Shown here piece by piece: positions 7,517 through 15,843 of a stretch of 56,642 bases of DNA. Each line of letters starts with the position of its first letter. Within the stretch, counting starts at the first letter, position 1. The notes under the pieces were generated by a model. That model saw only the letters and a list, made by a program, of their open reading frames with translations, had not been told where the DNA came from and searched no databases. The stretch is from Chloroflexi bacterium OLB14 (GTDB lineage Bacteria > Chloroflexota > Anaerolineae > Anaerolineales > Villigracilaceae). The position numbers and the translations under genes were made by a program. Location of the stretch: positions 1 to 56,642 of the forward strand of contig LMZR01000047.1 in NCBI GenBank assembly GCA_001567105.1. Reading direction: 5' to 3'.

Positions 7517-8425
7517 ATGAAACGTATTTTGTTATTTAGTTCGTTGATTGCTTTGTTGTTTCTCGCCGCTTGTAGTGGATATGGTGCTGCTGCACCTAAT
7601 GAAGAAATTTTTTATGATTCTGCGGCGCCATTACCAGAAGTGGGATTTGCGCAGGAATCTGCTACAAATGATGTTGCTTCTGGTGGTGGGGAAGCGGCGC
7701 GCACTGCTTCAGTTGAACGGATTGTCATCCAAAATGCTGATGTTGCCGTGGTTGTTTCAGATGTAGAAGCAAGAATGAAAGAAATTCAACAAATGGCAGA
7801 AGACATGGGCGGATTTGTCGTCAGTTCAAATTTATATCAAACTTACACCAATAACTCTGTCTCAGTTCCCGAAGCGACTATTACAATTCGTGTGCCTGCT
7901 GAACAATTAGATCAAGCATTAAATTCTATCAAAGAAGGTGCAGTAAAAGTTCAAAGTGAAACCCGTTCTGGTCAAGATGTGACTGCTGAATATGTGGACT
8001 TAAAATCTCGCCTGAAAAATTACGAAGCCGCCGAACGTGAATTAAGTGAACTGCTTGAAAAAGCCGCCACAACAGAAGATGTGGTTAATATTTTCAATCA
8101 ACTGGCATATTATCGCGAACAAATTGAAATCACCAAAGGTCAAATTCAATATTATGAAGAAGCCGCCGCACTCTCTGCAATTAGCATTCGTTTGATTGCT
8201 AAAGAAACCATCCAACCGATTGAAATTGCAGGTTGGGAACCACAAGGCGTTGCGCGTGATGCTATTCAAGATTTGATTTACTTCTGGCAAGATTTTGTAG
8301 ATTTCATCATTCGCTTCATTATCTATACTCTGCCTGTGTGGCTGACCATCGGCATTCCACTTTACTTGATATTTATCGGCGGACGTGCATTATTCAGAAA
8401 GATGCGTGGGAATAAAAAAAGTTGA
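7517..8425 (+). CDS. DUF4349 lipoprotein
   Basis: Secreted, membrane-anchored protein of unknown function. Signal peptide residues 1-19 end in a lipobox LAACS, so it is probably a lipoprotein. The DUF4349 region (about 67-275) has IVIQNADVAVVVSDVEA, GGFVVSSN and a long coiled-coil-like stretch (TAEYVDLKSRLKNYEAAE). A C-terminal transmembrane helix (about 268-295) is followed by a basic tail. AAAAGGAG lies just before the start, one of the clearest ribosome binding sites here. A terminator follows at 8492. Confidence 0.88.
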   Translation: MKRILLFSSLIALLFLAACSGYGAAAPNEEIFYDSAAPLPEVGFAQESATNDVASGGGEAARTASVERIVIQNADVAVVVSDVEARMKEIQQMAEDMGGFVVSSNLYQTYTNNSVSVPEATITIRVPAEQLDQALNSIKEGAVKVQSETRSGQDVTAEYVDLKSRLKNYEAAERELSELLEKAATTEDVVNIFNQLAYYREQIEITKGQIQYYEEAAALSAISIRLIAKETIQPIEIAGWEPQGVARDAIQDLIYFWQDFVDFIIRFIIYTLPVWLTIGIPLYLIFIGGRALFRKMRGNKKS

Positions 8426-8447
8426 AGAGAAAAAAGAAGAGAAGAAG

Positions 8448-8482
8448 TAATGCGTGATGCGTAATTCGTAATGAGTAAACAG
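8448..8482. repeat. ATGCGTGATGCGTAATTCG short repeat
   Basis: Member of the GCGTAATGCGTGATGCG family seen also at 331-355, 1231-1262, 19618-19650 and, in its GGTAATT form, at 686-731 and 1874-1915. Confidence 0.7.
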
Positions 8483-8491
8483 TAATTTTAG

Positions 8492-8530
8492 AAACACACC
8501 TTGAAATTATTTTGAGGTGTGTTTTATTTA
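8492..8530 (+). terminator. Rho-independent terminator after the DUF4349 gene
   Basis: Stem AAACACACCT / GAGGTGTGTTT around an 11-base loop, followed by TTTATTTA. It lies 67 bases after the stop. Confidence 0.65.
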
Positions 8531-8548
8531 ATAACTTAAGAGCCATTT

Positions 8549-8612
8549 GGACGCAGATAAACGCTGATTTTGTTGATTTTTTATCTGCGTAAATCTGCGT
8601 TCTTCCGCGTCC
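8549..8612. repeat. GGACGCAGATAAACGC...GCGTCC repeat
   Basis: Imperfect inverted repeat with GGACGCAG and CTGCGT units. Another full copy lies at 31942-32021 and a partial one at 29513-29534. Confidence 0.75.
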
Positions 8613-8629
8613 TATTTTTATCTTTAATT

Positions 8630-8635
8630 TATAAT
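8630..8635 (+). promoter_or_regulatory. -10 box of rsmG, leaderless type
   Basis: TATAAT lies six bases before the rsmG ATG at 8642, with no Shine-Dalgarno sequence. The spacing decides the start: the longer open frame upstream would begin inside the repeat. Confidence 0.55.
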
Positions 8636-8641
8636 CACTAC

Positions 8642-9352
8642 ATGGAATCATTAATTCAATCTGCAAAAAGCTTATTCAATGTTCATCTCACATCTCATCA
8701 GGTGGTGGCATTGATTAATTACGAAAAAGAACTATTGGAATGGAATCAAAAATTTAATCTAACTGCCATTCGTGATGTGGAGTCGATTCGCGTCAAACAT
8801 TTTTTGGATTCATATTCTTGTGTTTTGGCGTGGAAAGCCAAAACACCGCTTCGCTTAATTGATGTTGGAACTGGTGCAGGTTTCCCCAGCCTTCCGCTTA
8901 AAATTATTTATCCCAACATGCAAGTGACATTAGTTGAATCAGTTGGCAAAAAGGTGACGTTTTGTCAGCACATCGTCAACACTTTGGGTTTGGAAAATGT
9001 TGAAGTGATAAAAACTCGCGCCGAAGATATTGGTCAAGATAAAAAGCATCGTGAATCTTATGATTATGCAGTGGCGCGAGCCGTTGCTAACTTAAATGTT
9101 TTGAGCGAGTATTTATTGCCATTGGTAAAAATTGGCGGAAATGTACTCGCTCAAAAAGGTGAGACTGCTCACGCCGAAGCCCAATCTGCTGAACAGGCGA
9201 TTAAGTTATTAGGCGGCAAGTTGAAACAAATTATCCCTGTGCAATTGCCCAGCGTGGCAGATGAGAGATTTTTGGTCTTGATAGATAAAGTCCATGCTAC
9301 GCCTGCGAATTACCCAAGAAAAGCAGGGATTCCATCAAAGACGCCGTTGTAA
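8642..9352 (+). CDS. rsmG: 16S rRNA (guanine-527-N7) methyltransferase
   Basis: Uses S-adenosylmethionine to methylate G527 of 16S rRNA. About 236 residues, the usual length. Seen: YEKELLEWNQKFNLTAIRD (about 23-41), the SAM-binding LIDVGTGAGFPSLPLKI (about 76-92), VESVGKKVTFCQ, RAEDIGQ and VARAVANLNVLSEYLLPL. The longer frame starting at 8570 encodes repeat sequence and is not used. It ends directly against the convergent gene at 9353. Confidence 0.95.
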   Translation: MESLIQSAKSLFNVHLTSHQVVALINYEKELLEWNQKFNLTAIRDVESIRVKHFLDSYSCVLAWKAKTPLRLIDVGTGAGFPSLPLKIIYPNMQVTLVESVGKKVTFCQHIVNTLGLENVEVIKTRAEDIGQDKKHRESYDYAVARAVANLNVLSEYLLPLVKIGGNVLAQKGETAHAEAQSAEQAIKLLGGKLKQIIPVQLPSVADERFLVLIDKVHATPANYPRKAGIPSKTPL

Positions 9353-9685
9353 TTATTTCGGTTTATCTGCCCACAGACAGGCTAATAAAAGAATCTCTAC
9401 TACTTTGGCGTAATATCCAATAGCACTGGTTGTGCCTACTACAAATGTTTTATTTCCCATAATGACCCATAAAATGATGGTCAAGAGTGTGAAGCCAACT
9501 AACGCCCACCACACGAGTTTATGTCTCTGTTGAAAAAATGGGATTGGTAAAAAGTAAGCACCAAGCAATCCGATGTAGCCGAGTCCGTTCAGGGTAAAGG
9601 CAATGTCGGGGTACAGAATCAAATGCAAATATCCTGCCAGAAGCGCGTATAGAATAATCCCATAATGTTTAAGGCTCAGTTTCAT
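9353..9685 (-). CDS. Small four-helix membrane protein, unknown function
   Basis: 110 residues, nearly all hydrophobic, with about four transmembrane helices (roughly 8-25, 30-50, 58-76, 84-106) and a short KPK end. GGAG precedes the start. I do not recognise the family. It is convergent with rsmG with no gap. A TATAAT on the minus strand at 9723-9728 may be its promoter. Confidence 0.7.
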   Translation of the reverse strand: MKLSLKHYGIILYALLAGYLHLILYPDIAFTLNGLGYIGLLGAYFLPIPFFQQRHKLVWWALVGFTLLTIILWVIMGNKTFVVGTTSAIGYYAKVVEILLLACLWADKPK

Positions 9686-9767
9686 AATTTTCTCCTTTGG
9701 TGATGAATTTAATAATAAGTATATTATAGAAGAAGTAGGTCTTTATGTTTCTTACTTCAAATGTATT

Positions 9768-9783
9768 GCAAGATTTATCTTGT
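9768..9783. repeat. GCAAGATTTATCTTG palindrome
   Basis: Single short palindrome matching half of the longer elements at 18017-18069 and 27987-28036. The rest of the 235-base gap before ssb holds a promoter and no other gene that I can support. Confidence 0.5.
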
Positions 9784-9832
9784 CTTTTACAGTACTTAAT
9801 ACTTGCAAATGTAACCACTCCTTACTTGCTGA

Positions 9833-9861
9833 TTAACAAAACATGCAAGTAAGAGTACAAT
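9833..9861 (+). promoter_or_regulatory. Promoter of ssb
   Basis: TTAACA, 17-base spacer, TACAAT. It predicts a 5' leader of about 50 bases before the ssb start, containing a GC-rich CCCGTCGCG...GGCGGG pairing. Unlike most genes here, ssb has both a leader and a Shine-Dalgarno sequence. Confidence 0.6.
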
Positions 9862-9920
9862 ACAGATTGTTTCTATTCCCCCGTCGCGTTTCGGCGGGTA
9901 CCTATTCACAAGGAGAATGT

Positions 9921-10349
9921 ATGTATCACACACTTATTATCGTTGGCAATGTTGGCAAAGACCCTGAAATGCGTTACACACCTACGGGGCAAGCAGTTAC
10001 TTCTTTTTCGGTAGCAACTAATCGTCAGTATACGGCTGGTAACGGAGAACAAATTAAAGAAACAATTTGGTTCCGTGTTTCTACTTGGGGCAAAACAGCA
10101 GAAATTTGTAATCAGTATATTAAAAAAGGTTCTAAAGTTTTAATTGAAGGCAGGCTCACACCTGATAAAGCTACAGGAGGTCCGCGTATTTGGACGAAGC
10201 AAGATGGCACAGCGGGGTCATCGTTTGAAGTGACTGCTCAAACTGTGCGTTTCTTATCATCGCGTGGTGATAACGAAGCAGGTCCAGTTGCAGGTGGCGG
10301 TGGCATGGATATAGCTGAAATGCCCGCTGAAGATGATATTCCGTTTTAA
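9921..10349 (+). CDS. ssb: Single-stranded DNA-binding protein
   Basis: Binds and protects single-stranded DNA in replication and repair. 142 residues with an OB fold from residue 1 (MYHTLIIVGNVGKDPEMRY, then TPTGQAVTSFSVATNR, TIWFRVSTWGKTAEI, LIEGRL) and an acidic tail MPAEDDIPF, the partner-binding tip. The start at 9921 follows AAGGAG by five bases; an upstream ATG at 9843 would add 26 residues of untypical sequence. The disordered linker is short, and only one copy is seen in the window. Confidence 0.96.
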   Translation: MYHTLIIVGNVGKDPEMRYTPTGQAVTSFSVATNRQYTAGNGEQIKETIWFRVSTWGKTAEICNQYIKKGSKVLIEGRLTPDKATGGPRIWTKQDGTAGSSFEVTAQTVRFLSSRGDNEAGPVAGGGGMDIAEMPAEDDIPF

Positions 10350-10360
10350 ATAAAACTAGC

Positions 10361-10393
10361 AAACCCTAAAGGTCTTTAAGACCTTTAGGGTTT
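10361..10393 (+). terminator. Palindromic terminator after ssb
   Basis: AAACCCTAAAGGTCTT / AAGACCTTTAGGGTTT with a one-base loop, then AATTTTA. It shares the core AGGTCTTTAAGACCT with the element at 33879-33909, although the outer arms differ, so it is also a mobile-looking repeat. Confidence 0.65.
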
Positions 10394-10406
10394 AATTTTA
10401 TAAATT

Positions 10407-10745
10407 ATGACAACCCCTCCTCTCCCTCAAAAACCAGTTGGTCCCACACTTGAATTACCAGCAGATTTAGAATTGATATATGCCAACTTGGCACGTATTG
10501 CACATTCACCATCTGATATTGTGATTGACTTTGCACATCTTTTGCCTGGTGAAGCGCGGGCAAAAATTCGCTCGCGTGTGGTGATGACTCCATTGAGTGC
10601 AAAATTATTGGTCAAAGCTTTGGCTGAAAATATTGGACGTTACGAAGCGGCGTTTGGTGAAATCAATGTGCCAAACAATACATCATTGGCTGATAATTTA
10701 TTCAAGCCATTTCAAGGTCCGCCACCAGAATCACCCAAAGAATAA
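10407..10745 (+). CDS. DUF3467 protein
   Basis: Unknown function, 112 residues. Contains LELPADLELIYANLARIAHSPSDIVIDFAHLLPG split around residue 25, then KIRSRVVMTPLSAKLLVKALAENIGRYEAAFG, which is the usual DUF3467 pattern, and a proline-rich tail. Small soluble protein. It follows ssb by 57 bases across a terminator-like palindrome. Confidence 0.8.
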   Translation: MTTPPLPQKPVGPTLELPADLELIYANLARIAHSPSDIVIDFAHLLPGEARAKIRSRVVMTPLSAKLLVKALAENIGRYEAAFGEINVPNNTSLADNLFKPFQGPPPESPKE

Positions 10746-10761
10746 ATTTCGTATTTAGAGA

Positions 10762-10848
10762 GTGCGTCGCACTGCTGGCTTAGCATCATTTATATTAGGT
10801 AGATAAACTCGCCTTTGAATTTATCTGATTGAGAACAGTGCGACGCAC
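10762..10848. repeat. GTGCGTCGCACTG long inverted repeat
   Basis: GTGCGTCGCACTG at 10762-10774 is the inverse of CAGTGCGACGCAC at 10836-10848. Each arm is itself a small palindrome, and a 61-base AT-rich loop lies between. It fills the DUF3467-translin gap. Confidence 0.75.
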
Positions 10849-10861
10849 CCGTTGGAATCTT

Positions 10862-11436
10862 ATGCAAAAACTTGAAAGTATCGCAGAAAAAAATTCGCAA
10901 AGACTTTGAATCAAAAAAGCAAAGCACGAGATAATGCACTAGCGCAAGCGCGTCAACTCACACGAGCATGTTCACTTGCAATTCGAGCCGTCCATCGTGA
11001 TGATTTAGAAGGCATGAATACAAATTTGCAAGAAGCAAGTCAATTGGCGAATACGTTAAGAGATTCGCTCAAACATTATCCCGACTTGTTTTATGCAGGC
11101 TATACCCAAGATGCGTTGAAAGAATTTGTGGAAGCCAACGTCACTTGTGCTTTGATCCAAAACCAAGCGCTTCAGACTCCCGAACAGTTGGTCGTTGAAC
11201 CTGCAACTTATCTTAACGGTTTAGCAGAGGTGATTGGTGAACTTCGGCGCAGAACTTTAGATATTTTACGTCACGGCTATTCGGCAGAAGCAGAACGCTT
11301 GCTCGGTTATATGGATGAAATTTATTCCATCTTAGTCACTATGGATTACCCAGATGCGATTACAAATGGATTAAGAAGGCAAACCGATTTAGCACGTGGC
11401 ATTATCGAAAAAAACTCGTGGCGATATTACCTTTAG
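10862..11436 (+). CDS. Translin family protein (two frameshifts near the start)
   Basis: Translin-like single-stranded nucleic-acid-binding or ribonuclease family, known from eukaryotes, archaea and some bacteria. The open part has ARDNALAQARQLTRACSLAIRAVHRDD and, near the end, AEVIGELRRRTLDILRHGYSAEAERLL and a C-terminal DYPDAITNGLRRQTDLARG, typical of the helical fold. The true start is probably the ATG at 10862 (MQKLESIAEKIRKDFESK); reaching the main frame needs one A fewer at A7 (10887-10893) and one at A6 (10913-10918). Both look like homopolymer errors. As printed, the longest frame begins at a TTG at 10906. Confidence 0.8.
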
Positions 11437-11452
11437 TTTGCGAGGTGAACAT

Positions 11453-11542
11453 TTGGAAGAATCTATCAACGCATTGATAAGGCAAATGAGTAGCAACCAG
11501 CCTGACGCTCCGAGCAGAGGCGGTCACGTCATTGAACCATAG
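11453..11542 (+). CDS. Possible 29-residue peptide
   Basis: TTG start at 11453 and TAG at 11540-11542, between translin and the membrane protein, with GAGGTGA just before the start. The peptide begins MEESINALIRQMSS and ends GGHVIEP. I do not recognise it. It could be chance. Confidence 0.3.
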   Translation: MEESINALIRQMSSNQPDAPSRGGHVIEP

Positions 11543-11558
11543 TAGGAGTTATCAATCA

Positions 11559-12173
11559 GTGTCTCAAAAAGGTGGTAAGCGCTATCCGTTGGTGATGTAT
11601 ACCCACATGATGAATCGTTGGGCGCCTGCGATTTTTACATTGGGCTTAGCCATGTTGGCTTTGGCTTGGGGTTTATTTAGCTGGGGGATGGAAGAGTGGC
11701 GTTGGATAACTGCCCTAAGTGTGGGGGGATTTCTTGTTGTGGTTAGTTTGTTTATGTGGTTGTTTCGGCGCAGTGCTTACGTGCAACCTTTCAAAGATTA
11801 TTTGAAATTAGTAACACCTTTGTTTCGTTTGAAGATTTCATACAAACGAATTCGACGCACCAGCGCTGTAACGATGGCTTCGTTATTTCCGCCTAATAGC
11901 ATTCGTAAATCGCAAGTGGATGTGATTCAACCTATTGCCAAAATGACAGCCATTGTGTTGGATTTGAATGCTTTTCCTATGTCACCAACAATGTTGAGGT
12001 TATTCTTATCCTCATTTTTCTTTAAAGACAAAACTCCTCATTTGGTGATTTTGGTTGCAGATTGGATGCGCTTTAGCGCTGAATTAGAAAGTTTTAGAAC
12101 AGGGGAAGTTAGTTCTTCTGCACTACAACATCAACGTGATATTTCTATTTTGTCTAAGTTGCCGAAAAAATAA
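11559..12173 (+). CDS. Two-helix membrane protein, unknown function
   Basis: About 204 residues if started at the GTG at 11559, eight bases after AGGAG; a TTG at 11532 in the same frame has no such site. Two transmembrane helices (about 21-45 and 50-72) are followed by a basic cytoplasmic region with YKRIRRTSAV and VILVADWMRFSAELESFRTG. I do not recognise the family. It is probably co-transcribed with translin and convergent with the histidine kinase, with one base between the stops. Confidence 0.7.
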   Translation: MSQKGGKRYPLVMYTHMMNRWAPAIFTLGLAMLALAWGLFSWGMEEWRWITALSVGGFLVVVSLFMWLFRRSAYVQPFKDYLKLVTPLFRLKISYKRIRRTSAVTMASLFPPNSIRKSQVDVIQPIAKMTAIVLDLNAFPMSPTMLRLFLSSFFFKDKTPHLVILVADWMRFSAELESFRTGEVSSSALQHQRDISILSKLPKK

Positions 12174-12174
12174 A

Positions 12175-13626
12175 TTAGCTTTCCAGTGCTGGCAATAGCA
12201 CCACAAATGTAGAACCTTCACCAGATTTTGACTCTACCCAAACACGCCCTTGATGACTATCAACAATTGATTTAACAATTGCTAACCCCAAACCCGAACC
12301 TTCTACTTTTTCGGGGCGGTTACTTGCACGATAAAACTTTTCAAAAATACGGTTTTGTTCTTCTAGCGGAATGCCTGGACCAGTATCTTGCACTTTGATA
12401 AGTGCCTGATTTGCTTGCATTCCTAGCATTATATTTACATTACCGCCAGCGGGGGTGTATTTAATGGCATTACCAATTAAATTATCAAACATCTGACGGA
12501 TACGAATTGGGTTAGCGTGAATGGCTTTTACATGATCTTCAATGACAGTTTTTAGTTTGATATTTTTCTTTTTTATTTGTTCTTCAAAAATATCCAAAGA
12601 ATGCTTTAATAGTAGCTGTAAATGCACGGTCTCGCGGCGAACATCAAACCCTGCTTCTAGTTTTCCTAACTCTAATAGCTCATTTACTAAGTTTGTAATA
12701 TGTTGCACGCTTTCTTGTAAGCGGCGTAAAAAACTCGTCTGATCTTCATTCAACGGACCTGTGCGTTCAATTAATTCCATATAACCTAGAATCGCAGTCA
12801 AAGGGGAGCGTAAGTCATGTGAAACAGTATGGATGAAGTCACTCTTCAGTCGATTCAACTCTTTTAAATATGAAATATCTTGCATAGTGATGGCATATCC
12901 AACACGAGGAATGTGTGTATATTGCGCATTAAATACTTTACCATCATCAAAATGAATTTCGTAATACTTTACGCCATCAGCTTTAGATTGATCCAACAAA
13001 GCGTGTAAATCGGCATTTGAAATAACAGCGCGTATCCACTTTCCAGCTATGGGCTTTTCACCTAACAGGAAAATTTGACGAATATTTTGATTCGTCATCA
13101 GAATATTTTCGTTATCATCCAACAAAATTAAGCCATCTTGAATATTAGAAATAATCGCTTCTAATTTAATTCGTTCTGATTCTGAAATTTTAGCTTTTTC
13201 TTGCAGTGAGGCAGTTGTACGTTTAACTTCCCGTCTTAGCCAATCCCCCAATCCTCTGGCACGTGTCATACATCTTTGTACCTCAAACACTATATCTTCC
13301 ATCTTAAGCGGTGGGTACAAATACCCGCTTAAGCCTGCTCGCAACGCCGATTTTGCATAACCGGTAGTATCTTGCTTGGCATACAAAATAATAGGTATGG
13401 TTGGAAAACGCCCTAAAATTTCATCTGTTATAGATAACCAATCACGCCCAGAAAATTTTTCACCAACAATTATCAACTCTGGTATTGCTTCTTGAATCGA
13501 ATTATTAAGAGCCATCTGCTCATGCACAATAGCTACATCAAACCCTGCCGCATGCAGTGCTTTTTGTACTAAATCTGTAACCGATGATTCGTCTATTGCT
13601 AGTAAGATCAGGTCTTTTTTAGGCAT
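12175..13626 (-). CDS. Histidine kinase with N-terminal pseudo-receiver and PAS domain
   Basis: 483 residues, no transmembrane segment, so cytosolic. A receiver-like domain (5-120) has PELIIVGEKFSG where a phospho-acceptor Asp is expected; that position is Gly55. A PAS domain follows (about 155-250, DGLILLDDNENILMTNQ). HisKA has phospho-His270 in HTVSHDLRSPLTAILGY. The ATPase domain has an N box (RQMFDNLIGNAIKYTP), G1 (DTGPGIP), F box (IFEKFYRAS) and G2 (GSGLGLAIV), all intact. Next to a GAF protein with a similar dead receiver; the two probably act together. Signal unknown. Confidence 0.92.
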   Translation of the reverse strand: MPKKDLILLAIDESSVTDLVQKALHAAGFDVAIVHEQMALNNSIQEAIPELIIVGEKFSGRDWLSITDEILGRFPTIPIILYAKQDTTGYAKSALRAGLSGYLYPPLKMEDIVFEVQRCMTRARGLGDWLRREVKRTTASLQEKAKISESERIKLEAIISNIQDGLILLDDNENILMTNQNIRQIFLLGEKPIAGKWIRAVISNADLHALLDQSKADGVKYYEIHFDDGKVFNAQYTHIPRVGYAITMQDISYLKELNRLKSDFIHTVSHDLRSPLTAILGYMELIERTGPLNEDQTSFLRRLQESVQHITNLVNELLELGKLEAGFDVRRETVHLQLLLKHSLDIFEEQIKKKNIKLKTVIEDHVKAIHANPIRIRQMFDNLIGNAIKYTPAGGNVNIMLGMQANQALIKVQDTGPGIPLEEQNRIFEKFYRASNRPEKVEGSGLGLAIVKSIVDSHQGRVWVESKSGEGSTFVVLLPALES

Positions 13627-13672
13627 TTGCTACCAGATGTGTCCCGTTCTGCATATATTTATTAGTTTTTAT

Positions 13673-14824
13673 TTAGTGGCTACCTGGTACTACTGTTTTT
13701 TCAGAGGATCGTGAAAGCCTGTAAAGTGCCGCCTGAGTAGATTCAAGCGCCTTGCGCTGTTCGGCGTTTAACGCACCGGGCATTTCCGTTAATAACAAGT
13801 TTAATGGATACAGTGCCGCTTCAACCTCTTTATTGGTTGAGGCACGCAAACTCTCTAGGGTAGCATGCCTGTGCTTTTCATTGTTGCGGGCTGATTCAGC
13901 CGCATGCTCTAAAGCACGGAACAAACGCGCGTTTACCAAAGAAATTGAAGCATAATCTGCCATGGCTTCCAACATGGTTTGAGCATCACGCGAAAATTCA
14001 CGGTCTGTTTTTCGCACAATCACCAGCAACCCAATTACTTCATTCTTAATCTTAATTGGAATGACCCCAACCGATTTACCCAATGCTGAAATTTTGAATT
14101 TTTGCACAGGTGAACCGTTCATAAATAAACTTTCACCAGAAAGTGCCACTAAAGAACTAACGCCATCATCCACTGGCTGATTAATCTTCTTAGCCCATGA
14201 TTCAGGCAAATTTCTTTGTGCTCGTAACAAAAAGGAAGCCGTTTTATCGTCTCTTAATAATAACCAACATATATCAGCTTCACCCAATTGCAAAGCACTT
14301 TCTAAAATACGGTCAAACAACAACCTTTGATCAGTAACAGATACCACCGCTTTCGCAATACTTAAAATAGTCGTTAAATCACGTAAACGTTTCTGTAACT
14401 CATCATTTGTTACTTTTAATTGCTTATCTAATTTTTGTCTTTCACGTGATTCTTGTGTTTGCTTTAATGCCCGCTCTACAATAGAAACCACTTCAGCATC
14501 ACGCAGTTTCCAAAACATCACATCCATTGCCCCCAAACGAAACGCCTGAATAGCATCTGCCTCTTGTCCTTTTTCAGCAATTACAATTACAGGGCTTTTA
14601 ATATTTTGAGCAGAAATTGCCGCCAGCAAATCTTTACCGCTCAAGCCAGGCAAATTTATATTAGCAAGAATCAAATCAGGCGGAGTCTGAAGCGCTTGTT
14701 TCAATGCCGCCGCCGCATCACTCACCACAGTCACCTTGTAACCAAGTGGAAGTAACGCTTGCCTGCCAATCAAATCGGCAACATCTGGGTCATTTTCAAC
14801 GATGAGAATTTGTTCGCCAGCCAT
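13673..14824 (-). CDS. Pseudo-receiver plus GAF domain protein
   Basis: From the ATG at 14824 (AAGGATT upstream) the protein has 383 residues. The receiver domain (5-125) reads PDLILANINLPGLSG, with Asn55 in place of the Asp that normally takes phosphate. A coiled coil (about 130-155) leads to a GAF domain (about 155-320, ILESALQLGEADICWLLL, VIPIKIKNEVIGLLVIV). The C-terminal 70 residues are helical, like a kinase dimerisation region without catalytic motifs (no H box, no ATPase). It is upstream of the histidine kinase and probably in the same operon. An ATG 39 bases further upstream is less likely. Confidence 0.85.
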   Translation of the reverse strand: MAGEQILIVENDPDVADLIGRQALLPLGYKVTVVSDAAAALKQALQTPPDLILANINLPGLSGKDLLAAISAQNIKSPVIVIAEKGQEADAIQAFRLGAMDVMFWKLRDAEVVSIVERALKQTQESRERQKLDKQLKVTNDELQKRLRDLTTILSIAKAVVSVTDQRLLFDRILESALQLGEADICWLLLRDDKTASFLLRAQRNLPESWAKKINQPVDDGVSSLVALSGESLFMNGSPVQKFKISALGKSVGVIPIKIKNEVIGLLVIVRKTDREFSRDAQTMLEAMADYASISLVNARLFRALEHAAESARNNEKHRHATLESLRASTNKEVEAALYPLNLLLTEMPGALNAEQRKALESTQAALYRLSRSSEKTVVPGSH

Positions 14825-14835
14825 AGGAATCCTTT

Positions 14836-14864
14836 TTGTGATTCTATCATCATTCGAGTACAAT
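14836..14864 (+). promoter_or_regulatory. Promoter of the GT2 glycosyltransferase gene, leaderless type
   Basis: TTGTGA, 17-base spacer, TACAAT, then seven bases to the ATG at 14872. No Shine-Dalgarno sequence. It is divergent from the GAF protein gene, whose own TAGAAT may lie at 14841-14846 on the minus strand. Confidence 0.6.
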
Positions 14865-14871
14865 CCCGCCT

Positions 14872-15843
14872 ATGAATTTGGGAAATTACAAAATTGCTAT
14901 TGTCATCCCTGCTTATAGTGTACAGCAGGATATTGAACATGTATTAGGCGATTTACCCGATTATATAAAATATATCATTATAGTTGATGATGCTTCGCCC
15001 GATTCAACCGCCGACCTTGTAGCTGCTCGCTGTAAAACAGACCTTCGGCTTCACCTCATCCGCCATGTGCAAAATCAAGGCGTGGGCGGAGCAATGATTT
15101 CTGGCTTCCAAAAAGCACTCGAACTTGGTGCTCAAATTATCGTCAAGGTTGATGGTGATGGGCAAATGGATTCGGCTTACATTCCTAATTTAATCACGCC
15201 ACTCATTCAAGGCAAAGCCGATTATGCCAAAGGCAACCGCTTTCGAGATTTTGTCTCGCTTCAAAAAATGCCCTTCATTCGGCGGCTTGGAAATTTAGGG
15301 CTAAGTTTTCTAACCAAAGCCGCCACTGGCTATTGGAACATCTTTGACCCCACCAACGGTTTCTTTGCTATTCGAGCTGAAGTATTACAACAACTTCCTT
15401 TAGAAAATATTGATAAAAGATATTTCTTTGAAACCTCAATGCTAGCAAATTTATATTTGCTCAATGCCTTTGTGTTAGATGTCCCCATTCCTGCCCGTTA
15501 TGGGAATGAAAAATCACACCTTTCCATTTATAGAACTTTAATTGAATTCCCTTACAAATTATTACTTACATTTCTACGGCGCGTTTTACTAAAATATTAC
15601 ATTTACGATTTTTCAATTCTTTCTTTATACTTGTTAACAGGCTTTCCACTTTTATTATTTGGGTTAATCTTTGGCATCACCAAATGGATACAGTACGCTC
15701 AACTTGGCATCACCGCCCCAACAGGAACAGTAATGTTGCCAACCTTATCTTTAATTCTCGGTATTCAAATTATGCTCTCAGGCATTGAGATTGATATGAA
15801 AAACTCACCAACTCAGCCAATAACAAGATCATTAGAGAATTAA
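14872..15843 (+). CDS. Family 2 glycosyltransferase, polyprenyl-phosphate type
   Basis: Transfers a sugar from a nucleotide donor, probably to a polyprenyl phosphate or surface glycan. GT-A domain (about 6-240): IAIVIPAY, DDASPDSTADL, NQGVGGAMISGFQKAL, the metal-binding VDGDGQMD (about 98-105) and DPTNGFFAIRAEVL. Two C-terminal transmembrane helices (about 243-275 and 283-305) anchor it in the membrane. 323 residues, similar to DPM1/GtrB-like enzymes. Its stop overlaps the convergent SDR gene by four bases. Confidence 0.9.
   Translation: MNLGNYKIAIVIPAYSVQQDIEHVLGDLPDYIKYIIIVDDASPDSTADLVAARCKTDLRLHLIRHVQNQGVGGAMISGFQKALELGAQIIVKVDGDGQMDSAYIPNLITPLIQGKADYAKGNRFRDFVSLQKMPFIRRLGNLGLSFLTKAATGYWNIFDPTNGFFAIRAEVLQQLPLENIDKRYFFETSMLANLYLLNAFVLDVPIPARYGNEKSHLSIYRTLIEFPYKLLLTFLRRVLLKYYIYDFSILSLYLLTGFPLLLFGLIFGITKWIQYAQLGITAPTGTVMLPTLSLILGIQIMLSGIEIDMKNSPTQPITRSLEN

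Noticed and set aside
8570..8641. N-terminal extension of rsmG
   Set aside because: The codons are inside an interspersed repeat and upstream of the -10 box; the family N-terminus begins at 8642.
9843..9920. N-terminal extension of ssb
   Set aside because: It lies between the promoter and AAGGAG, and the OB fold starts at 9921.
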